From Xanthobacteraceae bacterium (GTDB lineage: Bacteria; Pseudomonadota; Alphaproteobacteria; Rhizobiales; Xanthobacteraceae): a stretch of 64,000 bases of DNA. Within the stretch, counting starts at the first letter, position 1. Each line of letters starts with the position of its first letter. Below, piece after piece: positions 24,499-32,946 of the stretch. The position numbers were made by a program, and so were the translations under genes. The notes under the pieces were generated by a model. It saw only the letters and a list, made by a program, of their open reading frames with translations. It had not been told where the DNA came from and did no database searches. The DNA lies in contig JAIESR010000023.1 in assembly GCA_019745775.1 (NCBI GenBank), positions 113,313 through 177,312 on the forward strand. The letters are read 5' to 3'.

Positions 24499-25482
24499 TC
24501 ATTCCTTGGGCGCCAGCCCTGCCGCGCTCACGACCTTCGCCCACTTGGCGATGTCGCCGCGCAGGTGCTTCTCGAACTCCGGCGGCGTCATGGTCATCGG
24601 CATGGCGCCCTGCCGCCCCCAGGCGTCCCGGATCTCGGGCCGCGCCATGATCTTGCGGATTTCCGCATTGAGCAGATCGACGATCGGCTGCGGTGTCTTC
24701 GCCGGCGCCATCACGCCGAGCCAGATCGTCGACTCGTAGCCGGGCACGCCGGCCTCGTCGATGGTCGGCACTTCCGGCATCACGGTCGAGCGCTTCTTGC
24801 CGCTGGTGCCGAGCGCCACCACCTTGCCCTCGCGCGCGTTCGGCGCCAGCACGGTGATGGCGTCGAACATCATCTGCACGTGGCCGCCGAGCACGCTGGT
24901 GCGCATGTCGCCCGAGGTCTTGTGCGGCACGTGCTGGATGCTGGTGCCGGTCATGTGCTTCAACAGCTCCGCCGCCATGTGATAGGGCGTGCCGGGACCG
25001 GACGAAGCGTAGTTGAGCTGGCCGGGCTTCGACTTGGCGAGCGCGATGAACTCCTTCAGGCTCTTCACGCCGATGCCGGGATTGACCACCATCATCACGT
25101 CGGACTCGTTGATCGGCGACACCGGCACGAAGTCGCGCATCAACTCATAATTGCGCTTCGGATTCAGCGACTCGTTGACCGTGTGGGTGTTCGACATAAC
25201 CAAGAGCGTGTAGCCGTCGGGCGCCGCTTTCGCGACTTCGACGGTGCCGATGACCGCGCCGGCGCCCGGACGGTTCTCGACGATGAAATTCTGCTTGAGG
25301 TTCTCCTGCAGGTGCTGCGCCAGCACGCGCGCATAGACGTCGGCGGGACCGCCGGCACCGAACGGCACGATCATGCGCACCGGCTTGGTCGGATAGCTTT
25401 GCGCCGAGGCGCCGGTCGCTGCCACCGCAACGATGGCAAGCAAGCTCGACAGGCGCACCAAAGCGCGCGTCATTACGGTCAT
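24499..25482 (-). CDS. Tripartite tricarboxylate (Bug family) substrate-binding protein
   Basis: 327 residues. Signal peptide SLLAIVAVAATGASAQS, then YPTKPVRMIVPFGAGGPADVYAR, APDGYTLLVMSNTHTVN and PGQLNYASSGPGTPYHMAAELLK, all canonical Bug motifs. Start at 25482 with GGGAGG 7 bases upstream; an in-frame ATG at 25473 is possible. It probably binds a carboxylic acid. No TctA/TctB genes are present. The MetE-like gene lies upstream in the same direction, 120 bases away. Confidence 0.92.
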   Translation of the reverse strand: MTVMTRALVRLSSLLAIVAVAATGASAQSYPTKPVRMIVPFGAGGPADVYARVLAQHLQENLKQNFIVENRPGAGAVIGTVEVAKAAPDGYTLLVMSNTHTVNESLNPKRNYELMRDFVPVSPINESDVMMVVNPGIGVKSLKEFIALAKSKPGQLNYASSGPGTPYHMAAELLKHMTGTSIQHVPHKTSGDMRTSVLGGHVQMMFDAITVLAPNAREGKVVALGTSGKKRSTVMPEVPTIDEAGVPGYESTIWLGVMAPAKTPQPIVDLLNAEIRKIMARPEIRDAWGRQGAMPMTMTPPEFEKHLRGDIAKWAKVVSAAGLAPKE

Positions 25483-25602
25483 GAACGTCCTCCCGGAAGG
25501 TATTGTGGGGCCGTTGATATACCGCCGTGCCGGGCGGTTCAATGCGGCACAGCTTCGCGGTCCTTGAAAGAACCCCATCGCGCGCAATTCATTCCGGAGG
25601 CG

Positions 25603-26769
25603 TCAACTCCACAATTCCTGGCTGGCAAGCCGCGCGCCGGCGGCGAGCGCCTCGAGCTTCGCCCACATGATCGAAGGATGAACGCGGCGGTGGAACGGCC
25701 CTTGCGCGAAACCACAATCGGTGCCCGCGATCACGTTCTCGCGGCCGACCAGTCTGGCGAGCCTCACCACGCGCTCGGCGACGAGCTCCGGATGCTCCAC
25801 GACATTGGTGGCGTGGCTGATGACGCCGGGGACGAGAACCCTGCCCTCCGGGAGCTTGGCGTCCTTCCAAACCTTCCACTCGTGCTCGTGGCGTGGATTG
25901 GCGCCTTCGATCACATAGGCGCCGACGCGGATTTTCAGGATCAGGTCGACGATGTCCTTGAGCGGCACGTCGGTGGTGTGCGGACCGGGCCAGCTTCCCC
26001 AGCACACGTGATAGCGGATGCGATCCGGCGGCAGGCCTTCGATCGCATGGTTGATCACCTCGACCTGGCGCTCGAGCCATTTGCGATAGTCTGTGAAGGT
26101 CGCGGGCGGCACCATGCGGTCGTAGGTGACGGCGTTGCGCGCATCGTCGAGCTGCACCAGGAAGCCGGCATCGACGATCATGCGGTACTCGGTGCGCATG
26201 GCGTTGGCGATCGCTTCGAGCAGCTCTTCGTCGCTCTTGTAATATTCGTTCTTGCGGTCGGGGATGACGCTCGCCGGCGCCGCCACCGGCATGAACGCCT
26301 CGGTGACCTTGGCGCCCTGCAAGGCGGCCTTGAAGTTGTCGATGTCGCGCTGGAGTTGCGCCTGGCCGGTGTAAGCGATGGGCCCAACGCAGACGGAATC
26401 CAGCGTGGTCGCGACGCCTTCGCGCGCATCGAGCTCGGCATAGAATTCGGCGAATCTTTCGCGATCGGCGCCACGCTGGAACGTATTGACGCCGGGCTTG
26501 AACGGCCGCCGCTCAAAGCCGCTCATGCGTTCGAGCACGTATTGCGACCAGCTGATCGACTTGCCGAACTCGCCGTCGCTCACGACGTCGATGCCCGCAT
26601 CAGCCTGGTGGCGCACGACCGCCGCAACCGAATCCGCAAGACAACGATCGTAAGCGGCCTGGTCGAAGCCGTTGCCCTTCTGCCGTGCGCGCAAGAAATC
26701 CTGGAGTTCGGGCGGCCGGATCAGGCTGCCGACATGCGTCGTGAGGATACGGTCGGTCGAGCGTTGCAT
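25603..26769 (-). CDS. Cobalamin-independent methionine synthase (MetE C-domain)-like protein
   Basis: 388 residues, the size of the single-barrel relatives of MetE. ILTTHVGSLIRPPEL opens the fold; the zinc site appears as HVCWG (His and Cys), EGANPRHEHEW (Glu) and TDCGFAQ (Cys). It lacks the N-terminal half of true MetE. Relatives include archaeal MetE and epoxyalkane:coenzyme M transferase, so it is a zinc-dependent thiol alkyltransferase of unknown substrate. Confidence 0.85.
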   Translation of the reverse strand: MQRSTDRILTTHVGSLIRPPELQDFLRARQKGNGFDQAAYDRCLADSVAAVVRHQADAGIDVVSDGEFGKSISWSQYVLERMSGFERRPFKPGVNTFQRGADRERFAEFYAELDAREGVATTLDSVCVGPIAYTGQAQLQRDIDNFKAALQGAKVTEAFMPVAAPASVIPDRKNEYYKSDEELLEAIANAMRTEYRMIVDAGFLVQLDDARNAVTYDRMVPPATFTDYRKWLERQVEVINHAIEGLPPDRIRYHVCWGSWPGPHTTDVPLKDIVDLILKIRVGAYVIEGANPRHEHEWKVWKDAKLPEGRVLVPGVISHATNVVEHPELVAERVVRLARLVGRENVIAGTDCGFAQGPFHRRVHPSIMWAKLEALAAGARLASQELWS

Positions 26770-26890
26770 CGGGGTCCTGCGGATTTACCGGCACAAGAGT
26801 GCGCGCTTGTAGCAGGCGCCGTGCACAAACGGCAACGGCGCATCACTGGATGCGCCGTTGGGAACAGGCTCGACGTTGGGCCGCCACCCG

Positions 26891-27046
26891 TCACAGCCGG
26901 TGACGGTGGACTTCCTTGGGTCCGAGGATTTCCGGCGTCGGGTCGATCGCCGTCATGTTGTGACGTCTCTTGAGCTGCGTGACCCGCCACGCGAACAGAA
27001 AGACCAGGAACGCACCACACGCCGCAAGCAAGACGTAGATTTGCAT
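26891..27046 (-). CDS. Small single-pass membrane protein next to terC
   Basis: 51 residues: MQIYVLLAACGAFLVFLFAW forms one transmembrane helix, then a basic stretch RVTQLKRRHN and a short polar cytoplasmic tail ending HRHRL. A strong AAGGAGAGG site lies 3 bases before the ATG. It begins 34 bases after the terC stop and is almost surely in the same transcript. No family recognised. It may be a small regulatory or accessory subunit of TerC. Confidence 0.65.
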   Translation of the reverse strand: MQIYVLLAACGAFLVFLFAWRVTQLKRRHNMTAIDPTPEILGPKEVHRHRL

Positions 27047-27080
27047 GGTCCTCTCCTTCTCGAACGGCCGCGGCCGCGCG

Positions 27081-27881
27081 TCAGCGCACCCGCGGCGGGA
27101 ACTCCTCCGGCCCCGGTGGGTCGATGATCAGCGGCTGCTCAAACACACCCTTGTGTTTCAAGCGCCGGATGGCCCACCCCACCGCGACCACGAAGATCGC
27201 GCCGGCGGCAGCCGCCCACAGGTGGATCCTTTCGACGAGCGCCTCGCCCAGGTAGCCGATGACGGCGCCGTCCTTGACGATGATTTCGCCCGCGACCCAG
27301 CCGAGCAGCGCAGCACCGGCCCACACCAGGATCGGGAACCGCTCCATGATCTTCATCAGGATCGCGCTGCCTGCGATGATCAGCGGGACGCTGGTGGCGA
27401 GGCCGAACACGATCAGGACCGTCTTGATGGTGAGCGCGTTCATCATGTCGACTCGCATCGAGGCCGTCTCCGCCGCCGCGGCGATCGCGATGACGTTGTC
27501 GAGGCTCATCACGATGTCGGCAACGGTCACCAGCCAGACCGCGCGCCAGAGCGTGTCGCCGGCTTTGACGCTCTCCTCACCGTGCTCTTCGCTCGGCACG
27601 ATCAGCTTGACCGCGATCCAGAGCAGCAGCAGGCCGCCGATCAGCTTGAGGAACGGGACGCCCATGATCTGGGCGATGATGACGGTGAAGAAGATGCGCA
27701 GCACCACCGCCGCGCCGGCGCCCAGCACGATGCCCCAAAACCGTTGCTTCGGAGGGAGCGAGCGGCAGGCCAACGCAATCACCACCGCGTTGTCGCCCGA
27801 CAGCAGAATGTTGATCCAGATGATCTGCCCGACAGCGACCCAAAATGCCCATTGCGTCATATCCGCCCAGATATGGCTCAC
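27081..27881 (-). CDS. TerC family membrane protein, copy 1
   Basis: 266 residues, seven or so helices. The two signature loops are NILLSGDNAVVIALACRSLP and VADIVMSLDNVIAIAAAAE, whose Asp-Asn pairs line the ion site. TerC/Alx-type proteins export manganese or other metals in the species studied. The C-terminus has a proline-rich cytoplasmic tail (DPPGPEEFPP). The leader at 27882-28050 does not contain the RNA element found before the second terC at 34668. Confidence 0.9.
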   Translation of the reverse strand: MSHIWADMTQWAFWVAVGQIIWINILLSGDNAVVIALACRSLPPKQRFWGIVLGAGAAVVLRIFFTVIIAQIMGVPFLKLIGGLLLLWIAVKLIVPSEEHGEESVKAGDTLWRAVWLVTVADIVMSLDNVIAIAAAAETASMRVDMMNALTIKTVLIVFGLATSVPLIIAGSAILMKIMERFPILVWAGAALLGWVAGEIIVKDGAVIGYLGEALVERIHLWAAAAGAIFVVAVGWAIRRLKHKGVFEQPLIIDPPGPEEFPPRVR

Positions 27882-28055
27882 CGGAATTCCCTTTCTTTGG
27901 TCTGTCTTGTCCCGTCACGCACCCGCCAAGCCTGTGCGGCCCGGGATAAGTATTTATACCATGGTACTTGTAGTGCAGCCCGGGCGGCTTTGCCAGCCTC
28001 ACTTGGTCGCGGTCAACCATGGCCGGAACGTTGATTTTGAGGCATATCTTCCGGT

Positions 28056-29732
28056 GTGCAGAACGAAATCGCGCATCCGGACACTGTGTTAGGGCCCTCC
28101 GGGTCCTCACCGGCGTGGTTGCACGCCGTTGCCATGGGGACCGCCTTCCTAGCGGCCTATATCGCGCTCGAGTGGATAAGCTTCATCCACGAGTACAAAG
28201 GACTGCCGGTCACACCCTGGAATCCGGGGCTCGGCGTCGTCTTCGCGCTGATGCTTTATGCCGGCGCACACTATGGCGTCGTGCTGTTCATCGGGGTTCT
28301 GATTGCCGAGATCGCGGTGCTGCGCACCAACCTGCCGTGGCCGTTCATCATCGGCGTCGCGACCATCATCGCCACCGGCTACGGCGCGGTAGCGTTCGTC
28401 GTCCGCCGCAAGCTCGACGTCGGGCTCGATCACCTGCGCGACGTGCTCCTGCTGCTCGCCGCCGGCGCGGCCGGGGCGCTGCTGGTAGCGCTGTTTCTAT
28501 CCTTGCTTTTGATCGCGGACGAGAAGCTCAACCTCGCCGACGTGTTTGTGGCATCGGGACCGCTGCTGGTTGGCGACGCCATCGGCATCGCGGTGATGAC
28601 GCCGCTGGTGCTGCGCTTCATCTTCCACATTCCGCATCTCACGCTGCAGACGCTGCGGGCATTCGCACCGGAGGTCGCGCTCTATGTCGCGGTCGTGCTA
28701 CTGTTCCTGTGGTTCATCGGCCTGACCGAGAGCGAGAACGGCTTCAAGCTGTTCTATCTGTTCTTCCTGCCGGTCGTCGTGGCAGCGATCCGCTACGGCC
28801 TCGACGGCGCCTGCCTCGGCCTGGCGCTGACCCAGCTCGGCTTGGTCGCGCTGCTGCACCTGCACGGCTATGACGCCAACGTGTTCACCGAATTCCAGAT
28901 CCTGATGCTGGTGCTGACCGCGACCGGGCTGACGGTCGGTGTGACCGTCGACGAGCGCCGGCAGGCCGATCGCGCGGTCCGCGAAGTCGAGGCTCTGCTC
29001 CGCGGCAAGGAAGCGGAAGCGGCCCAAGCTGAGCGATTCAATCTCGTCAGCAGCATGGCGTCCGCGCTGGCGCACGAGATCAACCAGCCGATCACTGCCG
29101 CCCGGGCGCTCGGTCGCGCCGCGCAGCACCTCCTGCACAACGAGAGCGGCAGCCACGCGCGCGTCGACGACAACCTCACCACCATGATCGCTCAGATCGA
29201 TTACGCCGCCGGTGTGGTAAAGCGGATGCGCGAATTCCTTCGCCGCGGCGAGCCGCATATCAGCACCATCAATATCCGGGCCCTGCTGGACGACGCCATG
29301 ATCCTCGTCGGCACCGAGGGCCGTGACATCCCGATCCGGATCGAGGTCGACGCCTCCCCCGGCCTGCCCTCCCTACACGCAGACCGCGTACAGCTGCAGC
29401 AGGTCGTCCTCAATCTGGTGCAGAACTCGATCGACGCCATCGGAACCGCCGGCCGCTCCGACGGCCGTATCCGCGTTACGGCCACGCTGGCGGAGAACCC
29501 GCGCAGGGTCGAAATCGCCGTCTGCGACAACGGCGCCGGCATTGCGCCGGCGCTGGCCGAGCGGCTGTTTGAGCCGCTCACGACCTCCAAGCGCGACGGG
29601 CTCGGGCTTGGGCTTTCGATCTGCGCGACAATCGTGCAGTCGCATCACGGCCGGCTCTGGCTACAATCGGGCGCACCCGGCGCAACCGAATTCCGTTTCT
29701 GGCTCCCTCTCCAACAGGCAACGCACTCATGA
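28056..29732 (+). CDS. MASE1-type membrane sensor histidine kinase
   Basis: 558 residues. About eight N-terminal helices (residues 22-295) form a MASE1-like sensor; VTPWNPGLGVVFALML is typical. A short linker helix leads to the kinase: phosphorylated H340 in ALAHEINQPITAARAL, N-box VVLNLVQNSIDAI, DNGAG and GLGLGLSIC. The HEINQP form is that of FixL/DctB-like kinases. The start is GTG. Its stop overlaps the response-regulator start (ATGA), so the two form a translationally coupled pair. The signal is unknown. Confidence 0.9.
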   Translation: MQNEIAHPDTVLGPSGSSPAWLHAVAMGTAFLAAYIALEWISFIHEYKGLPVTPWNPGLGVVFALMLYAGAHYGVVLFIGVLIAEIAVLRTNLPWPFIIGVATIIATGYGAVAFVVRRKLDVGLDHLRDVLLLLAAGAAGALLVALFLSLLLIADEKLNLADVFVASGPLLVGDAIGIAVMTPLVLRFIFHIPHLTLQTLRAFAPEVALYVAVVLLFLWFIGLTESENGFKLFYLFFLPVVVAAIRYGLDGACLGLALTQLGLVALLHLHGYDANVFTEFQILMLVLTATGLTVGVTVDERRQADRAVREVEALLRGKEAEAAQAERFNLVSSMASALAHEINQPITAARALGRAAQHLLHNESGSHARVDDNLTTMIAQIDYAAGVVKRMREFLRRGEPHISTINIRALLDDAMILVGTEGRDIPIRIEVDASPGLPSLHADRVQLQQVVLNLVQNSIDAIGTAGRSDGRIRVTATLAENPRRVEIAVCDNGAGIAPALAERLFEPLTTSKRDGLGLGLSICATIVQSHHGRLWLQSGAPGATEFRFWLPLQQATHS

Positions 29733-30334
29733 CTTCGGTCTTTGTCATCGACGATCAGGACTCAGTCCGCCACGCGCTCGGCGAGATGCTGCGGGTGTTC
29801 GGATTCACCGTCGAGGTGTTCGATTCCGCCGACAAATTCCTGCAAACCGCGCCCGGGCGCGCCGGCTGCGTGGTCGCGGATGTGCGTATGCCCGGCATGG
29901 ACGGTATCGAGTTGGTGCGCGAACTGTCCCGCCGCAAGATCGGCCTGCCGGTGGTGCTGATCTCAGGCCACGCCGACGTGCAGATGGCCGTCGCCGGCAT
30001 CAAGGCCGGGGCCGAGGACTTCATCGAGAAGCCGATCGACGACAAGCAGCTTGTGGCAGCGATAAATCGTGGACTGTCGCGCACGTTCGAGCAGCAGGTC
30101 TCCAAACAGACGCAGGATGCGCTGGCCGAAGGCTTTTCCCGGCTGACGCCGCGTCAGATCGAGATCTTCGACCTGGTCGCCAACGGCTTCACCAGCCAGG
30201 CGATCGCATCGAAGCTCGACATCAGTATCCGCACGGTCGAGAGCTATCGCGCCCAGATCATGGAAAAGATGCAAGCCGAAAGCGTCGCAGTGCTGGTCCG
30301 GCAGGCCATTCGACTCGGCCGGATTTCTCCGTAG
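29729..30334 (+). CDS. FixJ-family response regulator
   Basis: 201 residues. Receiver domain with acidic DD (8-9 region), phosphoacceptor D51 in VVADVRMPGMDG, and K103 in IEKPI; a Gln-rich linker; then a LuxR-type helix-turn-helix LTPRQIEIFDLVANGFTSQAIASKL-ISIRTVESYRAQIMEKM. It matches FixJ/TtrR-type regulators and is the partner of the overlapping kinase. Confidence 0.93.
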   Translation: MTSVFVIDDQDSVRHALGEMLRVFGFTVEVFDSADKFLQTAPGRAGCVVADVRMPGMDGIELVRELSRRKIGLPVVLISGHADVQMAVAGIKAGAEDFIEKPIDDKQLVAAINRGLSRTFEQQVSKQTQDALAEGFSRLTPRQIEIFDLVANGFTSQAIASKLDISIRTVESYRAQIMEKMQAESVAVLVRQAIRLGRISP

Positions 30335-30424
30335 ACTTACCATGTAATTGTTACGCCTGTCGCGCGTGGCAATGCCTCATTAACGTGCATTCCAGAGGGA
30401 CATCGTGTCCCGGGTGGAATCGCC

Positions 30425-30781
30425 ATGCAGCGTCGCAAGCCGGCCGGTATTCATCCCCAGTGGCGGATACCGGAGCCCCTGCTTCCCGATCTCAGGCACG
30501 TCGTGATGGTGGGGAGCGCTGCGCTGCCGTTGCTCTTGTTGGCCTCATTGCTGCCACGCCCGCTCGTGCTTCCGGTGCTCTGCCTGATCGCAATCGCCGG
30601 CGCAGGCGTCGCCGCGTTTGTCGCTTGGCAGCGGAATAGCGCGCACGCCGCTCACCATGTGACCGGGTGGGATGTCAGCGGAGCGCTCGCCTTCGTCGCC
30701 TGCGCTGCCGCCATATTCAGTCATCCGGAGCATCTGATCCATCTCGCCGAGACTATGACGACTGCAAACTTGAACAAGTAA
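30425..30781 (+). CDS. Hypothetical membrane protein (118 residues)
   Basis: No family recognised. A basic start (MQRRKPAG) precedes three hydrophobic segments: VVMVGSAALPLLLLASLLP, LVLPVLCLIAIAGAGVAAFV and ALAFVACAAAIFS. The gene follows the response regulator by 90 bases and ends 4 bases before the first structured leader RNA. It could be a target of the two-component pair. Confidence 0.55.
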   Translation: MQRRKPAGIHPQWRIPEPLLPDLRHVVMVGSAALPLLLLASLLPRPLVLPVLCLIAIAGAGVAAFVAWQRNSAHAAHHVTGWDVSGALAFVACAAAIFSHPEHLIHLAETMTTANLNK

Positions 30782-30785
30782 ACGA

Positions 30786-30852
30786 CCAGGCCGGGCCCCT
30801 CTGGCAGCCCCCACAAGCTGCGATGTCGGACTGGAACAAAGGGAGTGGCCCG
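30786..30852 (+). ncRNA. Structured leader RNA, copy A (candidate ion-sensing riboswitch)
   Basis: 67 bases. Three blocks (22, 18 and 11 bases) are identical to copy B at 34449-34517, while the two linkers between them differ. Pairing seen: CGGGCC (30792-30797) with GGCCCG (30847-30852) closing the element, and GCAG (30804-30807) with CTGC (30818-30821) as an inner hairpin; the conserved GATGTCGGACTGGA is the likely core. A terminator hairpin follows at 30869. The next gene is a cation/anion permease. Candidate class: lithium/sodium-type nhaA-I RNA; this assignment is from memory and uncertain. Confidence 0.65.
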
Positions 30853-30868
30853 TTGGGACCTGTGGATG

Positions 30869-30888
30869 CGCGACAATTGTCGCGTTTT
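30869..30888 (+). terminator. Terminator hairpin in the leader of the permease gene
   Basis: CGCGAC-AATT-GTCGCG (30869-30884) is a perfect hairpin followed directly by TTTT. It stands 16 bases after the structured leader RNA and 144 bases before the start codon, where a riboswitch-controlled attenuator would be. Confidence 0.65.
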
Positions 30889-31031
30889 CGATCCTGCGCA
30901 GGACATGGCATCGCACCAACCCGGTGCAACGCGGGATCATAGCCGTCCCCATTCCGAACCATACCGACAAACGCATAACGCCGGTCGCGCACCACAACCA
31001 TCGGCGCGAAGACATAACCAGGGGGAAGTTC

Positions 31032-32351
31032 ATGGAATTGCTTCAGTGGCTCACGCTCGCGGTATTCGCGATCACGATCCTGTTCGTCGTCATCAACAAG
31101 CTTGACAGCACGGCGGCGGCGCTGATCGGCGTCACCGTGATGATCTGGATCGGCACCATGACCGAGGAGGCCGCCTTCCTCCTCGTCGACTGGAACGTGA
31201 TGGCAATCCTGGTCAGTATCTGGGTGATCGCCGGCTATTTCGGCAAGACCGGCGTGCCAAGCTGGCTCTCCGTGCAATCGATGAAATTATCCGGTGGAAG
31301 ACCGGGTCCGCTGGTCATGGTGCTTTCGATGCTCGCCGGCGCGATCTCGATGTTTGTCGACAACGTCGTGACCATTCTGATGATGGCGCCGGTGGCGCTG
31401 CCGCTGGCGCGCGCCTTCGGCATCCCGGCGACGCCGCTGGTGCTGATGATCGGCTTTTCCGCCAACTTCATGGGGACCGCGCTGCTGCTTGGCGACCTGC
31501 CGCCGCAGATGTTGCACAGCGTGGCGGGCGCCGAATTTTTCGACTTCATCTGGCAGCATGGCCGGCCATCGTCGTTTCCAATCCTGATGGTCACGTTCGC
31601 GCTGACCCTGGCGTTCATGTATTTCTACGGCTTCCGCCGCATCGGCAAGCGGGTCGCGCTAAGTGAAGTGCAGATCGAGGCGAAAATTCCCGACCCGCTG
31701 TTTGCGACACTCACGGTCGGCATCTTCCTGCTGACCGTGCTGGCCATGGCGTTCCGTGAATTTTTTGGCGTCAAGCTCGGCTTCATCGCGATGACTGGCG
31801 CCGTCACGCTGGTCCTGATGCTCGAAATCTTCGTCAAGCGGCTGACCCATGCGCCGAGCTTCGAAGAGATTATGCAGGAAGTGGATTGGCGGGCGGTGTT
31901 CTTCTACATCGCGCTGTTCGCGCTGGTCGGCGGCCTTGAGAAGACGCACATCCTCGAGATGCTCGCGAATGCGATGAAGCCGATCTTCACCACGAACTAC
32001 GCGCTCGGCGCCACGCTGCTCTACTGGATCACGATCCCCATCGTCGGCCTGGTGGAGCACGACGCTTACATCCTGACCTTCCTGCACACCATCAAGGAGC
32101 TCGGGACGTCGGCGGGCATCAATCCGTGGCCGTTGTGGTGGATGATCCTGTGGTCCGGCACGCTGGGCAGCAACCTCACGATCGCCGGCGCGCCGGCGCT
32201 CTACGTGGCGCTTCGCCTCGCCGAGAAGGAGGAGGACCGCAAGGTCTCCTTGCGCGAATTCCTCTCCTGGAGCGTACCATTCACGATCATTGCGTCGGCG
32301 ATCTGCTATGTCTTCGGGATGCTGATCTGGGTGCTCCCCTACGCGAACTGA
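31032..32351 (+). CDS. NhaD/ArsB-type ion transporter superfamily permease
   Basis: 439 residues with about 11-12 membrane helices. Repeated signature loops are AGAISMFVDNVVTILMMAPV and, in the second half, LVEHDAYILTFLHTIKEL with GTLGSNLTIAGAPALYVAL. That is the layout of the ion transporter (ArsB/NhaD/CitM) superfamily. Sodium/proton or other cation exchange is more likely than arsenite export since no ars genes are near. Start at 31032 from the GGGGGAAG site and helix boundary. Expression is probably controlled by the leader RNA and terminator upstream. Confidence 0.85.
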   Translation: MELLQWLTLAVFAITILFVVINKLDSTAAALIGVTVMIWIGTMTEEAAFLLVDWNVMAILVSIWVIAGYFGKTGVPSWLSVQSMKLSGGRPGPLVMVLSMLAGAISMFVDNVVTILMMAPVALPLARAFGIPATPLVLMIGFSANFMGTALLLGDLPPQMLHSVAGAEFFDFIWQHGRPSSFPILMVTFALTLAFMYFYGFRRIGKRVALSEVQIEAKIPDPLFATLTVGIFLLTVLAMAFREFFGVKLGFIAMTGAVTLVLMLEIFVKRLTHAPSFEEIMQEVDWRAVFFYIALFALVGGLEKTHILEMLANAMKPIFTTNYALGATLLYWITIPIVGLVEHDAYILTFLHTIKELGTSAGINPWPLWWMILWSGTLGSNLTIAGAPALYVALRLAEKEEDRKVSLREFLSWSVPFTIIASAICYVFGMLIWVLPYAN

Positions 32352-32430
32352 GGCCGTGGCGTGAGGCCGCCGTTGCGCCGCCTCACGCCGCTGTCGCAAT
32401 CAGGACACCGAATTCAAAGGAGATTCCGCC

Positions 32431-32874
32431 ATGTACAAACACATCCTTGTTCCCACCGACGGTTCGCCGCAGTCCCGCAAGGCGATTGCGGGTGCGGTCG
32501 AACTCGCCAAAGCGATTGGCGCCAAGGTCACCGGGCTGTTCGCCGCGCCGCCCGCGACGCCTATCGTCTACCGCAACAATCTGCCCGCCGGGTTCACCAC
32601 CATGGCGGCCCACAAGCAAGCCATCGAGGAAAGCGCCGCCAAGTACTTGGCGGTCGTCGAACAGGCCGCCAAGAAGGCCGGGGTGGCGTGCGAGGTCATC
32701 ACGATAACCAGCGACTATCCGGCCGACACCATCCTGGCGACCGCAAAGAAAAAGAAATGCGACCTGATCGTGATGGCGACCCACGGCCGCCGTGGCATCA
32801 GCAGCGTGCTGCTCGGCAGCGAAACGCAACGGGTGGTGACCCAAGCCAAGATTCCGGTGCTGGTCTATCCGTAG
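32431..32874 (+). CDS. Universal stress protein (UspA family)
   Basis: 147 residues, single Usp domain. YKHILVPTDGSPQSRKAIAGAVELAK at the start and the ATP-binding motif MATHGRRGISSVLLGSETQRVV (G-x2-G-x9-G-[ST]) near the end indicate an ATP-binding UspA. It has an AAAGGAG site 8 bases before the ATG. It lies between two transporter genes, all in one direction; Usp proteins often regulate neighbouring transporters. Confidence 0.93.
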   Translation: MYKHILVPTDGSPQSRKAIAGAVELAKAIGAKVTGLFAAPPATPIVYRNNLPAGFTTMAAHKQAIEESAAKYLAVVEQAAKKAGVACEVITITSDYPADTILATAKKKKCDLIVMATHGRRGISSVLLGSETQRVVTQAKIPVLVYP

Positions 32875-32946
32875 TAGACGCTAACTAGCGCGACGTCGTT
32901 GCGCCGGCGGCGGCGAGGCGACAATGGCCGATAGCGGGGGCTGAGA

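Noticed and set aside
24361..26973. An 870-codon plus-strand open frame across the Bug and MetE-like genes
   Set aside because: No recognisable motif and no ribosome site; the opposite strand encodes two family proteins with signal peptide and zinc ligands.
27882..28055. A third copy of the leader RNA before terC copy 1
   Set aside because: I looked on the minus strand for the GATGTCGGACTGGA core and closing stem and did not find them; only unrelated GC-rich palindromic bits are present.
30786..30852. yybP-ykoY manganese riboswitch assignment for the structured leader RNAs
   Set aside because: A terC gene downstream of copy B suggested it, but the conserved blocks do not resemble the yybP-ykoY loops as I remember them, and terC copy 1 (27081-27881) has no such element.
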